A stretch of 64,000 bases of DNA. It comes from Hymenoscyphus infarciens. Taxonomy: Eukaryota > Ascomycota > Leotiomycetes > Helotiales > Helotiaceae. How positions within the stretch are numbered: the stretch's first letter is position 1; every line of letters begins with the position of its first letter. The notes under the pieces were generated by a model. It had not been told where the DNA came from, ran no database searches, and was given only the letters and a program-made list of their open reading frames with translations. Below, piece after piece: positions 11,902-24,514 of this stretch. The stretch is from assembly GCA_001414345.1 (NCBI GenBank), contig LLCB01000043.1, positions 186,001-250,000 on the forward strand. The letters are read 5' to 3'. The position numbers and the translations under genes were made by a program.

Positions 11902-12355
11902 ATCTTGCAACTCTCATATACCAAACCCTTGCTCCTTTGTTTCTTTCGCTTCCTTCAGACCTTGGCTGGTTCTGTACTATTGATGAAACTTGCCGATCTT
12001 CTGCTTTCTTGTTGCAGTTTCGCGTGGAATACCCACTTGCCTTTTGGCGTCTCGGAGGAAAACCCGGAGTCTAGTGTTAAAATGGCGTGCTAGGTTATAG
12101 ATGTTGGAATGGGGTAACCGGGTTGGTTTGAAACTTATGGAATCGCTTAGACAAGTCACAGATATATTGTTTTATCACCTCTTTGCCATCTTGGGGTTCT
12201 CCGGGGGGGTGTTTCTGGCTCAAAGGTTTGAAGACTGTCATGGCACCTTACTTTTGCAAGAAGAATGACTCATTTGTGCCTATTTTTGTTTGATTCATCA
12301 ACATCACAATTCTTACAAAGTGATCCTTGGCCCTCGCACAGAATCTGCCACCACC
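11902..12355. other. Convergent 3' flanks of the histidine kinase and GNAT genes
   Basis: No coding motif seen. This is probably the two 3' UTRs; a TTGTTTTATC tract near 12165 may be part of a polyadenylation region. Confidence 0.5.
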
Positions 12356-12981
12356 TCAGTGCCTAGCCTTAGCGTCCGGCCCCTCCATCGCGCTTCCCTT
12401 GAATCGCCTCTTCAAAATAACCAAATCGTCCGAGCCCTGAACCCAAGGCTGCATACCCATTCCTTCCTCATAAAATTTCTTTGAGGCTTCATCTGCATCG
12501 CAATACAACAAGCTACCCCTCAAATCTGGCCACGAATCAAGTTGGGATTGAATACATCGTATTAACCATTTTCCGAGACCTTGAGATTGGTGGGAAGGCA
12601 GAATATAGACGTCAGTCATGTAGGCGAATGTTGTTTTGTCGGTTATGAGACGGGCGAAGCCTATTTGTTCTGGTGGTTTGTTAGGCAATCTTAGATTTGA
12701 TGAGAGTGAAGGGGAGAGAGGGAACGAGGAGAGATGTGAGATGTGGCGTATGCAAAGGTACCTGGCGATGAGGGGCTGGTGGTATCGTATACTCCATAAC
12801 AGAGGGAGTTCTCAAGCATTGATGCGAGAGAGGATTCCGATAAGGGTTTAGTCCAGTACATGAAATCCGAGTCGAAGGCTGCGTTGACTGATTTAGGTTG
12901 AATGAGTTCTTGGGATGAGGAAATGAGGATGTTGGGTGATTCTGGACGCGTCCATTCTTGTGGCTTGGTTGTCGTGGACAT
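12356..12981 (-). CDS. GNAT-family N-acetyltransferase
   Basis: Two exons: 12981-12762 and 12669-12356; 177 residues, one 92-nt intron with a CCTAAC branch site. The acetyl-CoA-binding motif A is clear (VYILPSHQSQGLGKWL, Q-x-x-G-x-G type), preceded by the FMYWTKPLSESSLASML block common to a fungal GNAT subgroup. The substrate is unknown. The ATG at 12981 gives a compact protein; an in-frame ATG at 13113 would add a 44-residue tail with no motif. Confidence 0.82.
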
Positions 12982-13433
12982 TTTCTTCAATTGGGGAATT
13001 GAGAATTGAGAGGTGTGTTTCTTGGTGAAATGAGTGGGAAGCTCATCCCGAGTCTTGGTTCTTGTGTATGGTTGAAGAGATACTGTGAGGAAGGTCAGTT
13101 TGCTCATTTTCATTTTTAATAGGTGGGATGAGATGACTCACTATTTGACCAATTGTGGTATTTTGCTGTTTGTTTGGCATAGATTCATGTACCGGCGCGG
13201 GTTTGAAAGAACAACTATATTGCGAGGTATCATTTGCAGTTTCTCTTGATCGGAATTTGTTGATTGGCCAACTGATTATGAGTTGCCTGACATTTATATG
13301 GAAGTGGGAGTCTCGAGGGAGTCATTGCCAAGCCCAGGTCCCTGATCGACCACGCCCTTCGCTTGTCACCTATTAACAAGGCCTAATTCATATAATCAAA
13401 CCAAATCGGGGCTTGGTATCTTCTCCCTAAAAA
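12982..13433. other. Flank between GNAT gene and copia element, holding the detached MFS tail
   Basis: Upstream region of the GNAT gene. Positions 13396-13438 hold the original last codons and stop (TGA, 13398-13396) of the MFS gene, cut off by the copia insertion. Nothing else was recognised. Confidence 0.6.
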
Positions 13434-13438
13434 AACTC
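13434..13438. repeat. Target-site duplication, left copy (AACTC)
   Basis: Five bases AACTC directly before the 5' LTR, repeated at 21380-21384 directly after the 3' LTR. Five base pairs is the usual copia duplication length. Confidence 0.9.
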
Positions 13439-13568
13439 TGTTAAACATCTATACCTGTCACGTGATGTAGGTCTTCCCAAACCCTCTTATATATAAGTAG
13501 AGAACAATTCCCCTCTAGAATTACTTAAGTAATATAATTATATTAAACCTTATACTATCCTTTTAATA
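13439..13568 (+). repeat. 5' LTR (130 bp)
   Basis: Begins TGTTAAACATC and ends CCTTTTAATA (original CA end mutated to TA). It aligns base for base with 21250-21379. It keeps CACGTGATG where the 3' LTR has TACATAATA. Confidence 0.9.
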
Positions 13569-16500
13569 GGTTATAAGCCTAGAATTCTACCCTAGACTTA
13601 TTAATTAAATTACTACTAAGTCTTTAAATAATTCCTTAAACCTAGTATAAGCGTATTCTACTAATAGATATATAAGTTATTATAATTTAAGAAACAGGAT
13701 CCCTTATATCTATTATACCTAGTATTACTACCTCTAATTTATCTTAATATACGTTATAATAAAAAGTACTAAGGTATCTAAGTACTAAAATACTAAGTCG
13801 ACCTCTAACCTAGCTTATATAGCTCTCTAGTAGTAAAAAACTTAGTAACCTTAAAGAAGTTAAAAACTACTAACCTCTTAATATACTACCTAGATAGCTT
13901 ATAAAATTATATTAATATAAGTAAAAATTTTAAAATAAATATATTAGAAGAAATAAGGTCTTAAGAGATTACTAAGAGCTGATTTAGAATAAGTCGAGAA
14001 AGACTAGAAGTAGCTTTAAAAAAGCGCTTTCTAGCTTATTAAATAATAAAGAAGATAAGATAGTACTTACCTATATTATACTTTAAACCTAATCTTTTTC
14101 CCTATTATACTTAAACTCTTCTTTAAACTTATCTTAAATACTTTTATAAAGACGACTTACTTAAAGACTTTAACTATATACTCTCTAATCTAGAATCTAA
14201 ATCTAAATCTAAAACTGAATCTAAAACTAATACTAGCTCTAATACTACTAAATTATTCTTATTAGAAAACGAACTTCTTCCTCCTCCTCTAAGCCCTATA
14301 AACATCTTTAGACTTTATACTAAAGAACCTTTACTTATTACTCCTACCTCCTCTACTCCTAGCCTATCTAGCTCTTCTTAATTATATCTACTAAAAATTA
14401 AACTTAGAATAATATCTAAGAGCTTAATAAAGCTAACTAGACTAAATAGGAAAGATAAGTTATTAATAGCCTTTATATTAAAGACTACTACTATAAGTAG
14501 CTTATTACCTATAAGAAGTAGTAACTAGATACTCTCTTAGTAGTATAAGCTATAAGTCTTAGATAAGCTACTATTCTAGAGCTAATAATAGCTAAGAAGA
14601 AAGAATATAGAAAGGAGGATAAAGAATAGGTTAAATTCTTAGATATTAGATCCTATATAATATATAGTAAGTATAGCTTCTTAGCTAGGAACTATATTAA
14701 GAATAATAGTAATAATATCCTATAACTTCTTATAAAACTTAAGAATAGATTTTAGTCTAAAGAATTAGTATAATTTAATTAACTTATAAGTAAGCTCTTA
14801 TTCTTATAGCTTAACGTCTTTGCCTCTATCTAAGAGTATAACTCTTAGTTCTTCTAGATCGATTATAAGCTCTTACTTATCTTACTAGACGCTAAACTTA
14901 AAGATCCTTAGTTTAGTTAACTCTATATATTCGGCCTTACTTTAGTATATAACACTTTTAAAAGATATTAGGCCTAGACTTATAACTACGTTAATAATAC
15001 TAGCTATATTATACCTATTAGTAAACTTATAGTAGTAGTCTAAAAAGAGGAATAACGTATAACCACGGATACTAATAATATAATAATAAACATACTTACT
15101 TATAAATAATCTAGAACTAATAAAATACTAAAATATATATACTATAGTAAAATATATTATCTAGAAGTGAACTATATTAAGAAACATTCTTACTTAAAGC
15201 TAGCTTATAATAAGTGAATAGCTAATAAGGCAGCTATAAAAGCTACTAAACGTAAGAAGTGTTCTTACCTCTAAAGTAATACCTAGAATTAAAAAAAGAA
15301 GTTAAAAGATAAGAATACTAAGACTACTACTATAACATTTACTAGACTATCGATTATTAACTAAGATAACGAAGCCGACTACTACTCTATTCCTTATTAG
15401 GCCTAGATAGTATATCTTATACTAAATCTTAAAGTACTAAAAGCCTTAACGTCTAAATCTCTATTATAAAGATAGATTATTAATAGTAGATACTCTAAAT
15501 CTCTCTATTACTAAAAATCACTCTTTATAAATCTAAGGCCTCTAAACTCTAATAAACTATAAGTAGTAGTAGATATTAGTAGAATATAATTACCTATTAT
15601 CTTAAAAAGAATAGTAAAGTTAGTAGTAGAAATAGAAACTAGACTATAGATACTACTACTCTCTAATATACTCTACTACTCTACTCTAAAAGCAAACCTT
15701 CTCTCTTTTTTATAGCTACTAAATAAGAGACTTTAGATAGACTTATAGAAAACATATAAGTATATTTAAACCTCGCTAAATACTAAAAACCTATATATCT
15801 ATAAACTTACTATTAAAAACAACCTCTAGATATTAATACTAGGAACTCTTCCTAGTACTATAATTTAGCTTATAAGACGTAAAGGACTTCTAGTACTCCT
15901 AAGCTAATATAAGCTCCTACTACGCCCTCGCTTATACTCTAAAACATTAGCTAAAGCCTAGATCGCCTATACTAATAAGCTAGTAAATATAACTTAGTAT
16001 ACTTACTTAGAATACGTAAGTAATAAAGTAATTAAGATACTTTATAAAAGATCTTATAATATAGATAAAAAGATATATATAGAAGGCTATACTTATACTA
16101 CTTATATAGAAGAGCGTATAAAATTAGTTTCTTATTTAAGCTATATAGAGCCTAGATAATACTCTATAGAATTAGTATATATAAACGTTATAAGACCTCT
16201 AAAACCTAGACTATTTAGTTTTTAATACTAGGTACACTTTTACTATAATAAAATAAAAGACATAGAAGCCTATAACATAAAATATAAAAGTAATATATTA
16301 GCCTATTTTAAGGAATATAAGACTACCTATAAGCGCCTTAAACGACGGATCTATTATATTCGTAGTAATAATAAGAGTAAATATATTAGTACTACTCTTA
16401 GTAAATATCTTAAGAAAGAAGGTATTATACTTAAAACTATAATCTTAAATAATCTTAAGATAAATAGAGCTACTAAACGCTTAGGCTAAACCTTATAGTA

Positions 16501-19465
16501 GATAGTAGAGATAATAAGAAGGTACTATCTTAACTTTTATACTAACTACTTTTAGCTTAAATTATTATAAACCTCTATCTATCTTTACTAAAGACGTATT
16601 TATACAGCTACTAAAATTTCCCTCTTTAAGGCTATTACTAGCTTATACTCTTATATTAATTATTTAAGAATTATAAGATTATAGTATATAGTTCTTAAAA
16701 ATAAGCTTAAAAAGAGTAAGTCTAAAAAGACTTAAACCTTTTCTAGACGCCTAATAAGCTATAAAGGAGATTATATTAAGTAGATCTAGACTACTAATAA
16801 GAAAATTATTTAGGCTAATAATGTTTATATTAATAAAATATAAGTTAACTTATAAGAGAAAGAACTAGTACTTAAAGTCTCTACCTCTAAGATCACTTTA
16901 GACTAATAACTTAATAAAGTAGATTCTAATTAATAATAAAGTAAGAACCTCGAAGCTAACTCTATATTTAAAATTAAGAGAGCTACTATAGATACTACTA
17001 AAGTAGTTATAAAGCTAATTAAAGAGTCTTATAAACATAAGTTATAGACTACTAGTAGAATATACTAGTAGGAGATAAAAGATTAAAAACCTATACCTTT
17101 AAAAGAAAGAGGTTAAATAAAGAAACTACGAGTATACCTAAGACTAGATTACTTACTACCTTTATCTAAGCTTAAAAGCTCTAGATTTATAGAGCTATTT
17201 AACGATTTAGAAAACGATATCCTAGTACTTTATTAAAATAAAGAAGTAATACCCTCGTCTACTCTACTATTACTACTAAAGCTAATAATCGTTATATACT
17301 ATAATCTAGCTATACCTACTACTATAAGAGTGTTAAGGTTATAAGTACGTTAGAAGTTATAACCCTCTATAGACGACGATAGCTCTAATCTTAGTAGTCT
17401 AAAAACCTTACTAGACGATATAGTAGACTATATAGACGACTATAGCCTTTAACTAGTACTCTTATCTAACCTACTACTATTTGCTCTTATCTATTAACTG
17501 ATTAATAAGACCTACTTTATAGTAGTACTACTAGTCTAGGTATAAAATAACGTTTTTAAGCTCTAAACCTATAAATAGGTCTATATATATACTAAAGCTT
17601 AAAAGTAGATAGAAGCTAAAAATGAGAAGATCGATTCTATTAAGAAAAACAATACCTAGGAGAAGGTCGAGAGACCTATAAACTAAAGAGTCCTTATAAG
17701 TAGATAGGTCTATAAACTTAAGATAGGCGATAAAGGCTAGATTATTTAATATAAGGCTTACTAGGTAGTTTATAGCTTTAAATAAGAAGAAGGTATTAAC
17801 TTTAATAAAACTTTTACTACTATTATAAAGCTTATAAGCTATAAACTTATATTTATAATCGCTACTATCTTAAACTAAGAGATTAAGTAAATAGATATAA
17901 AAACTATATTCTTATATAAAGATATTAAAGAAGAAGTCTATATAGAGTTTCCTAATAGTAGAGGAGCTAGTATAAAAGTCTATAAACTTAAAAAGGTACT
18001 CTATAGTCTAAAGTAGGCACCTAAAGTCTAGTATAATACTCTCTATAGTTTCCTAAAAACCTTAGGTTTTAAACCTCTTAATATAGACACTAGCGTCTTC
18101 TACTATAAAGACATTATTATTATAGCTTATATTAATAACCTTCTTATTACTAGGGAATTAATATAGGAAATTAATAAAGTAAAAAAGATAAAATATTAGA
18201 TCTTAGTCTAGTAGCCTACTATCTAGGTATAATAGTGACTTAAGATAGAGAACGCTAAACACTTTACTTAAGATAATAAGCCTATATTAAGAAAATACTA
18301 TAAGATTTTAATATACTTAATATAAAGATATATCATATACTAATAAAAGCTAATAATTATCTTATAGCTACTTCTAAAGATTATAAAAGCTCTAAACCTT
18401 TTAGATAATAATACTAATCAGCTATTAGTTCTCTTATATATGCTATACTTAGTACTTAACTAGATATTACCTATCCTATATCTATTATAAGTAGATTCTT
18501 ATCTAATCTAACTAATAAATATTAAATAGTAGTAAAACGAATTATACGTTATCTTAAGAGTATTATAAGCTATAACTTAGTGTTTTAAGGTAAGCTTAAG
18601 AGACTTATAAGCTATTTAGATATTAACTAGGCTAGATACTATAAAACTAGATAATCTACTTCTAGATACCTCTTTAATATTAGTAGTAGTACTATCTTAT
18701 AGTTATCTAAAAGATAGGCTATAGTCTTACTATTCTTATATAAAGTAGAACTTAAGAGAGAGATAAATACTATAAATAAAGCTATTTAGCTATAACGTCT
18801 CTTAGACTAGCTTATTCTAGAGACCGAACTAAGAGTTACTATAGTAATCCTCTATAATAATTAAGAGGCTATAATACTTATAAAAAACCCTATCTACTAT
18901 AACTATACTAAGTATATCGCTACCTAAGACGCTAAGGTTAGAGAAGTATAAGCTAAAGAATATATAAACCTTATATTTATTAGTATAAAAGAGTAAGTAG
19001 TAAATAGACTTATAAAACCTCTTTCTAAGAATGCTTTTAAGAAGTTCTAATTCTTAATAGATATTAAGAAGAGAGGTATCTAAAAGCTTAGTAAGGTATT
19101 ACTATTACTCTATACTTGCTTAAAAATACTATAGAGCTATATCTAATACTTTAAAGAAAATAAAGAAAAGTTATATAATATACTCTTTATACTTATACTA
19201 TTATACTTTTAAATACTAAAGAATAGATCTAATACTTAAAAAACGTTTTTTATTATAGTTTTTAAAAGTTATATAACTATATAATATAAATTATAGAGGG
19301 AGATTATATTACTAAGACTAACGATTTATATTACGTAATCGGCTACCTAGCGCTCTAGCTACTATACTAACTACCTATATATACCTAATATCTAAACATC
19401 TTATAATTAAACTCTCTCTATTATCTATAAATTACCTTTTTTTAGATACTTATTTTACTTAAAAA

Positions 19466-21115
19466 ATGTTAAACACTAGAAATACCTCTAGTATAACTCT
19501 TAAGAAGTTAAAAGCTATTACCTCTTTAAAAGAACCCTTTTTTAACTTTGTAGATATTAATACTCGATACCTAAAACTCCTATTATCTAGAAGCCTAAAG
19601 ACTAACTCTACTAGTTATAATATCTAATATTACCTATCTAAAATTAATAGTAGCTATAATAAAGTATACTTACTCTACTAGATTATATAATACTCTATTA
19701 CTTATTATATAAAGTAAGAAAAGGTAAACTAGTAAGATAATATAAATAAGTACTACTTACTATTTAAATACTTCTTATATATTTTTAGTTTAGACTAAAT
19801 TAAGTCTTAAGATATAATTATTATACTTATAGTTACTTAGATAGAAACCTAGGTTAAAATAAATCAGCTATAATACCTTACTATACTATAGTATACCTAG
19901 GTTATAGTCATCGAATAAAAACTCTCTATAGGTCTATAACTCTTTATTCTAGATGCTAATACTAAAGTTAAGTATTAAGATACTAATATTATCCCTTTTA
20001 TAAGTCTACTTAGTATATAAAGGAAATTTATTAACTATCTATAAAAGGATAGAGGTATAAGAAACCTTAATATATAGATTAGTAGAGGAGATAATACTAG
20101 CCTAGTTAGGAGATGTCTAGCTATCTTAAGTCACTTTATTTAAGACCTTACTAATAACTAGGACTATCTTAAATAGTAGTCTTAGAGTCCTAGTTACCTT
20201 AAAGCTACTAGTTTTAAATAGGTTACTCTTAGTACTTAAATCGACTCTTACGACTATACTCTTCTTATTAGAGTACTAATAAATAAAGTTATTAATCTCT
20301 ATTCTTAGAAGCTCTTAAAAGGAAGAAAACCTATTCTAGTAGACCTAGCCTAGAACAACTCTAAGAGTAAATAGGCCTCTAACAAGTACTCTAGGTATAA
20401 GAGTACTAATTTAAACGATATCGAAGACGAGAATATAGAACCTATAAGAGTAGTAGAAGTAGTAGAATCTATAGAAGTAGTAGAACCTATAAGAGTAGTA
20501 GAAACTATAGAAGCTATAGAAGCAGTGGAACCTATAGAGTTAGTAGAAACTATAGAAGCAGTAGAAGTAGTAGAACCTATAGAAGATATATCACCACCTA
20601 CTATATAAAGTCCTAAAATTAAGCTGTCTTTAAAACGCTGTCGTCTTAATACTCTACTACCTCTACTATACTAGGCATCTGCTATACCTTCTAAAGAAGC
20701 CTTTTAGATACTACTCTAACTCTTACTAATAAGGCCTACTAATATTATATATACTAAGTATAGAGGACTCTTAATTAAACGTTTTACTAGTATATAAAAG
20801 CATATTAAAACTAATAATACTAAGTATCTACTTAGTATTAATTAATCGATTAAAGTTAAAGTTAAGCCTAGTACTAATACGCTTAAAAGACGAGATAAGA
20901 ATATAAAGTGTAAGTAACTTCTTATATATTTAAGAGAGTATATTAAGAATTAACTAGACTAGCTAATAGATTTCTATTATATCTTAGATAACTATAACTA
21001 TATAAATAATATGAGTATAAGAGGAGATACTATATTAAGTAACTTAACTATAGGAGGTGTCTTAGTATATACTATGGATATAGAAGAAGAAGACAAAGTT
21101 AATACCTTAAATTAA
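19466..21115 (+). pseudogene. Possible extra reading frame between pol and 3' LTR of the copia element
   Basis: Read from the ATG at 19466, one frame runs about 550 codons to 21115 with no frameshift needed, broken only by roughly forty TAA/TAG codons and no TGA. CAA, CAG and TGG become TAA or TAG under RIP, so this could be a decayed gene. It includes an acidic Val/Glu-rich repeat section at 20432-20595. No family was recognised. Caution: RIP removes TG dinucleotides, so lack of TGA is weak evidence, and AT-rich sequence can mimic such a frame. Confidence 0.35.
20432..20595 (+). repeat. Short degenerate tandem repeats (GTAGTAGAA/CCTATAGAA units)
   Basis: Nine-to-fifteen-base units built from GTAGTAGAA, CCTATAAGA and ACTATAGAA repeat about ten times. 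In the frame of the putative extra ORF they read as Val-Val-Glu and Pro-Ile-Glu/Arg, an acidic low-complexity segment. Confidence 0.7.
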
Positions 21116-21249
21116 CTTCTTAAAGGACTCTAATTAGTCTTCTTACTTATATATTCTTTTCTAGCTTTTTATCTTTTAAAGGTTTTTAGCTAAAGGTTTA
21201 TTAAAGTATATTAGTATTATAATCTAAGAGTATTTAGATTAAGTAGGAG

Positions 21250-21379
21250 TATTAAACATCTATACCTGTTACATAATATAGGTCTTCTTAAACCCTCTTA
21301 TATATAAGTAGAGAGCAATTCCTCTCTAGAATTGCTTAAGCAATATAATTATATCGAACCTCATACTATCCTTTCAACA
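21250..21379 (+). repeat. 3' LTR (130 bp)
   Basis: Begins TATTAAACATC (original TG mutated to TA) and ends CTTTCAACA, the intact CA end. It is followed at once by AACTC (21380-21384), the right target-site duplication. Confidence 0.9.
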
Positions 21380-23514
21380 AACTCTGCTTCCCCTTACTCC
21401 CACGATCCATACTCACATTCTTCACCAAAAGACTAGCCAGTAGCCCAGCTCCGGCAATACCGGTGGTAACAAACCAAACACTCCTCAAGGCATCCGCATA
21501 AACATACCGATAAGCTTCCTCTACCACTTGCGGGAACCCTTTGATAACCCCAGAAGCACCCGCAGCTTGCTCACCCGTAATTATCAAATCCCTTGGAATC
21601 TTCTCAGAAACCACCGCTTCATCCACAAAACGTTGGAACTGATTTTAAAAGACTGTTCCTCCAATGGCAACACCGAATGCTTGTCCCAGGCTGCGGAAAA
21701 AGACAGTACTTACAGTGGCAATTCCAACATCATTGTCTCTAGAGGCTGCCTGGACTGCAAAAACTGGCAATTGGAAGAGAAAGCCTGCTCCAATCGCCGG
21801 GACAACTCGCAGACCGTACACAATCCCCGCATTGGAATGGGGTTTCATCAGAGCCGTTAGTCCAACGCCTGTAACGAACAGTGTCCAAGCTACCCAGGTG
21901 GATTTTTGAAATCGGAGAGTTTTGGCAGTGAAGATTCCGATTAAGACAGCCGCGATTGCCACGGGAGCACTGGGAAAATATCATTAGCAGTTTGTCCGCA
22001 GTGGATTTGGATGTATTGAACTTACCTTCCGGGAAGTGTTTCCGCTGAAGCTTTAAATAACGCATCTTGCTGAGCTCCCAAAAACTATTGGCATTAGAAT
22101 TGCATGACGAAGATTTGCAAAGAGTTGTCACTAACAGATATTATCAGACAATATGTATAAGGCCAAAGAACAAGCCCATGAACAAAACAGCCAAAAAACC
22201 CGGCGTTGGCAGTGCGGTTGGAAAATATGCCAACAGGTACGATAGGTTGTTTAGAAACCTTCCATTCTATGGCAACGAAGACAACGAGTCCTAAAAACCC
22301 AATAGTCAAGGGAGCCAAAACATTTTCTGACTTCCAGGGTGAACTCGTTCCCCCCGTTGTCAAGCCATAGAGCATCAAAGTTGTAGCAGTGATGAAAACG
22401 GCAATTCCAAGATAGTCAACACGAGCCAATTTGCCTTTGAAGGACGAGTTTTCCTGCTCGAGATGGAGAGAATATATAAGTCCCAATATTCCCACTACGC
22501 AAAATGGTATATTGATCCAAAAAGCCCAGCGCCAGGTGGAGAATTGTCTGAATGCGCCTCCGACCGGAACCTATGAACAAAATTAATAGGCTGTACCGGT
22601 AAGGATTATCGAGTTTGAGCTTACTCCAATATTCGTGCTAAGCGCCCAAGCAAATGCTCCCATAGCCAGGAATTTCGGGCGTTCCCTCAATGTTGTAATA
22701 TCGCTGACTATCACGACCGTCAATGCAAGGCAGCCCCCTCCACCAAGACCTTGCACCACTCGAGCAGCGATGAGCCAATTAATGTTTTGAGCCGTAGCAC
22801 ATAGAATGCTTCCGAAGAGAAAGAGGAAGTTTGCGAAAATTATAATCCATTTTCGACCACTAGGATGTTCGGTCAGTCAGCTCCGCTTAGAAAAGGGGGG
22901 CAATTTGGGGGGGGGGGACAACTCACAAAATATCTGAAATGATTCCATAGATAAGAATGGTAACCTATGATGAAGTCAGTTAATACAAAAATGAAATATG
23001 GCATATTTGGACTTACAGTTTGTGCCAGTAAACATGATGTGCCAACCCAAAAAGCTTCCAAACTACATGATACTGCAATTGCAGGTAGAGTCGAGGTCAC
23101 AATAACAGCATCCATAGCCACAACGACTGAAATAAGACAAAGCATGAAGATCGTGAGCTTGAACTTGAAGGACTTTGTCTCTAGTTGAGGTGGAGCTGTA
23201 GAAGGCTCAAGACTGGTCAATTTGACGTCGACATCATCATTAGCTTTTTCTTCCGTTTGAAGTCCAACATTTCGAAGAATTCCGGAGCTAAATGATGATT
23301 CTGTTTGTGATTTCTCCCTTTTTTCGATGATGCGTTTGAGCTAAGATAAGACTATGACAAGAAAAGGACTGTATGCATGATATACAAGATACCCTGATAA
23401 AGACAACATAGCAAGTTATGATACTCGGGGATGACACTAATCACGAGAAGCCCTGTATTCTAAGCGTCTTGAAAGGAATTTTACCTTCTGGACTCCAGCA
23501 TCAATTACACACAT
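21366..23514 (-). pseudogene. MFS drug-type transporter (14-TMS, DHA2-like), broken by nonsense and a copia insertion
   Basis: Exons inferred: 23514-23485 (weak), 23340-23018, 22964-22927, 22859-22625, 22570-22136, 22084-22026, 21969-21366. Family signs: DAVIVTSTLPAIAV (motif C region of TM1), ISDIFGRKW (motif A), AARVVQGLGGGG and GIATVSTVFFRSLGQAFG. Two lesions: an in-frame TAA at 21647-21645 between GGTVF and NQFQRF, where relatives have Gln; and a copia element in the C-terminal tail, so the frame now ends after KGKQSLLKG inside the LTR. Read across the target duplication, the original tail was KGKQSFFREKIPSPDLV with its stop at 13398-13396. Most transmembrane segments precede the nonsense codon, but the last one is lost. 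Substrate unknown. The intron at 22926-22860 carries tracts of 11 and 6 G on the plus strand. Confidence 0.85.
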
Positions 23515-24514
23515 CAATACCCGAGCTACAATGTTCTAGAGGGGGTTCGAACGACAGGTACAGCGACGAAACATTGAAAGGTGATGCCCAAAAGCTACAG
23601 CAATAAGTAATCATCATCTTCCATTGGCTTCGACAGCAGCTTTGATTGAATAGGGACGGACGAACTATCGTCCGTGTTCACTAAATAAAAATTGAAGCAA
23701 CCAGTGAAGGATACGAGAAGGCAATATATTTATCGCCGTTGCTAACAAGCTTGGAGATTGCTGATCTAACAAGCATATTTCCAACAACTTGAACATAGAT
23801 AGCACCAGACCAACAGCCCAAAAGGTTTTGTGAAATGAAAAGAAAAAATCAAGACCAATTTCCGAATAACATGGAGAGCAACACCACGGGGTGTAACTGT
23901 ACGTGGCGTTGATTGTCTGAAAGGTACAGAAGATCGAAATGCCGCATCTAATTTTCGAGCCTAAATCGCATTATATCTCCTATTGTACGAATGAGGTTCG
24001 AATGTATTCAGTGACTGCTAAAAGGCACTGCTTCGATATGAAAACTGACGACAAATAAGCCATGCTGGGAGGTTTCCAAAACCCCTTTAGAGCACATTAC
24101 TTAACATAAGTAAGTGTTTTGAAATAGGTGAATACAGAGCTGTCAACAAACAGTAACCCAAAATCAAAAGTCGATTTGCAAGCTGTTTGTTGATAACTTT
24201 GAGAAGAACAGTCTCGCAAACAAGGGAAGGCAAGTTGCCACGGAACGTTTTCCGGAAGACGGGGAGACTGATGTGTTCCCGAAGCCATCATGATGCGCTC
24301 CCGGGCCGTTTTGATGTGTTTACATGCCGTGAAAGATATTAAATCAACAATATGTTATCGTGAGAAAAGGGATGTATTTCAGTGAAGCATTTCATCAGGA
24401 GAGAAATTGAACCTCGGTACATCTCAACCACGTGCCAGGGAGAGGACCCCTGAAGTTGTTCTCCTTAGCCTTTCCAACGCCTTCGAAAAACCTCTAAAAC
24501 AAATTCCCACAGCC
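23515..24514. other. Divergent intergenic region, no gene seen
   Basis: About 1 kb between the MFS gene and the DUF3716 gene. Open frames lack motifs. It is normal in base composition, unlike the RIP blocks on either side of this gene pair. Confidence 0.5.

Larger units (their letters stand above)
13439..21379 (+). mobile_element. RIP-degraded Ty1/copia LTR retrotransposon, complete
   Basis: 7.94 kb, flanked by 130-bp LTRs and a 5-bp target duplication. The interior is extremely AT-rich and full of TAA/TAG, as RIP produces. Pol is still legible on the plus strand: a reverse-transcriptase block at about 17930-18040 reads VYIEFP...VYKLKKVLYSLK followed by AP, the copia signature. The polymerase box survives as AYINNLLI (expected YVDDLL) at about 18128. 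The RNase H end reads VVNRLIKPLSKNAFKKF at about 19000. The element cannot be active. About 2.1 kb lies between the end of pol and the 3' LTR, more than such elements normally need (see findings). Confidence 0.93.
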
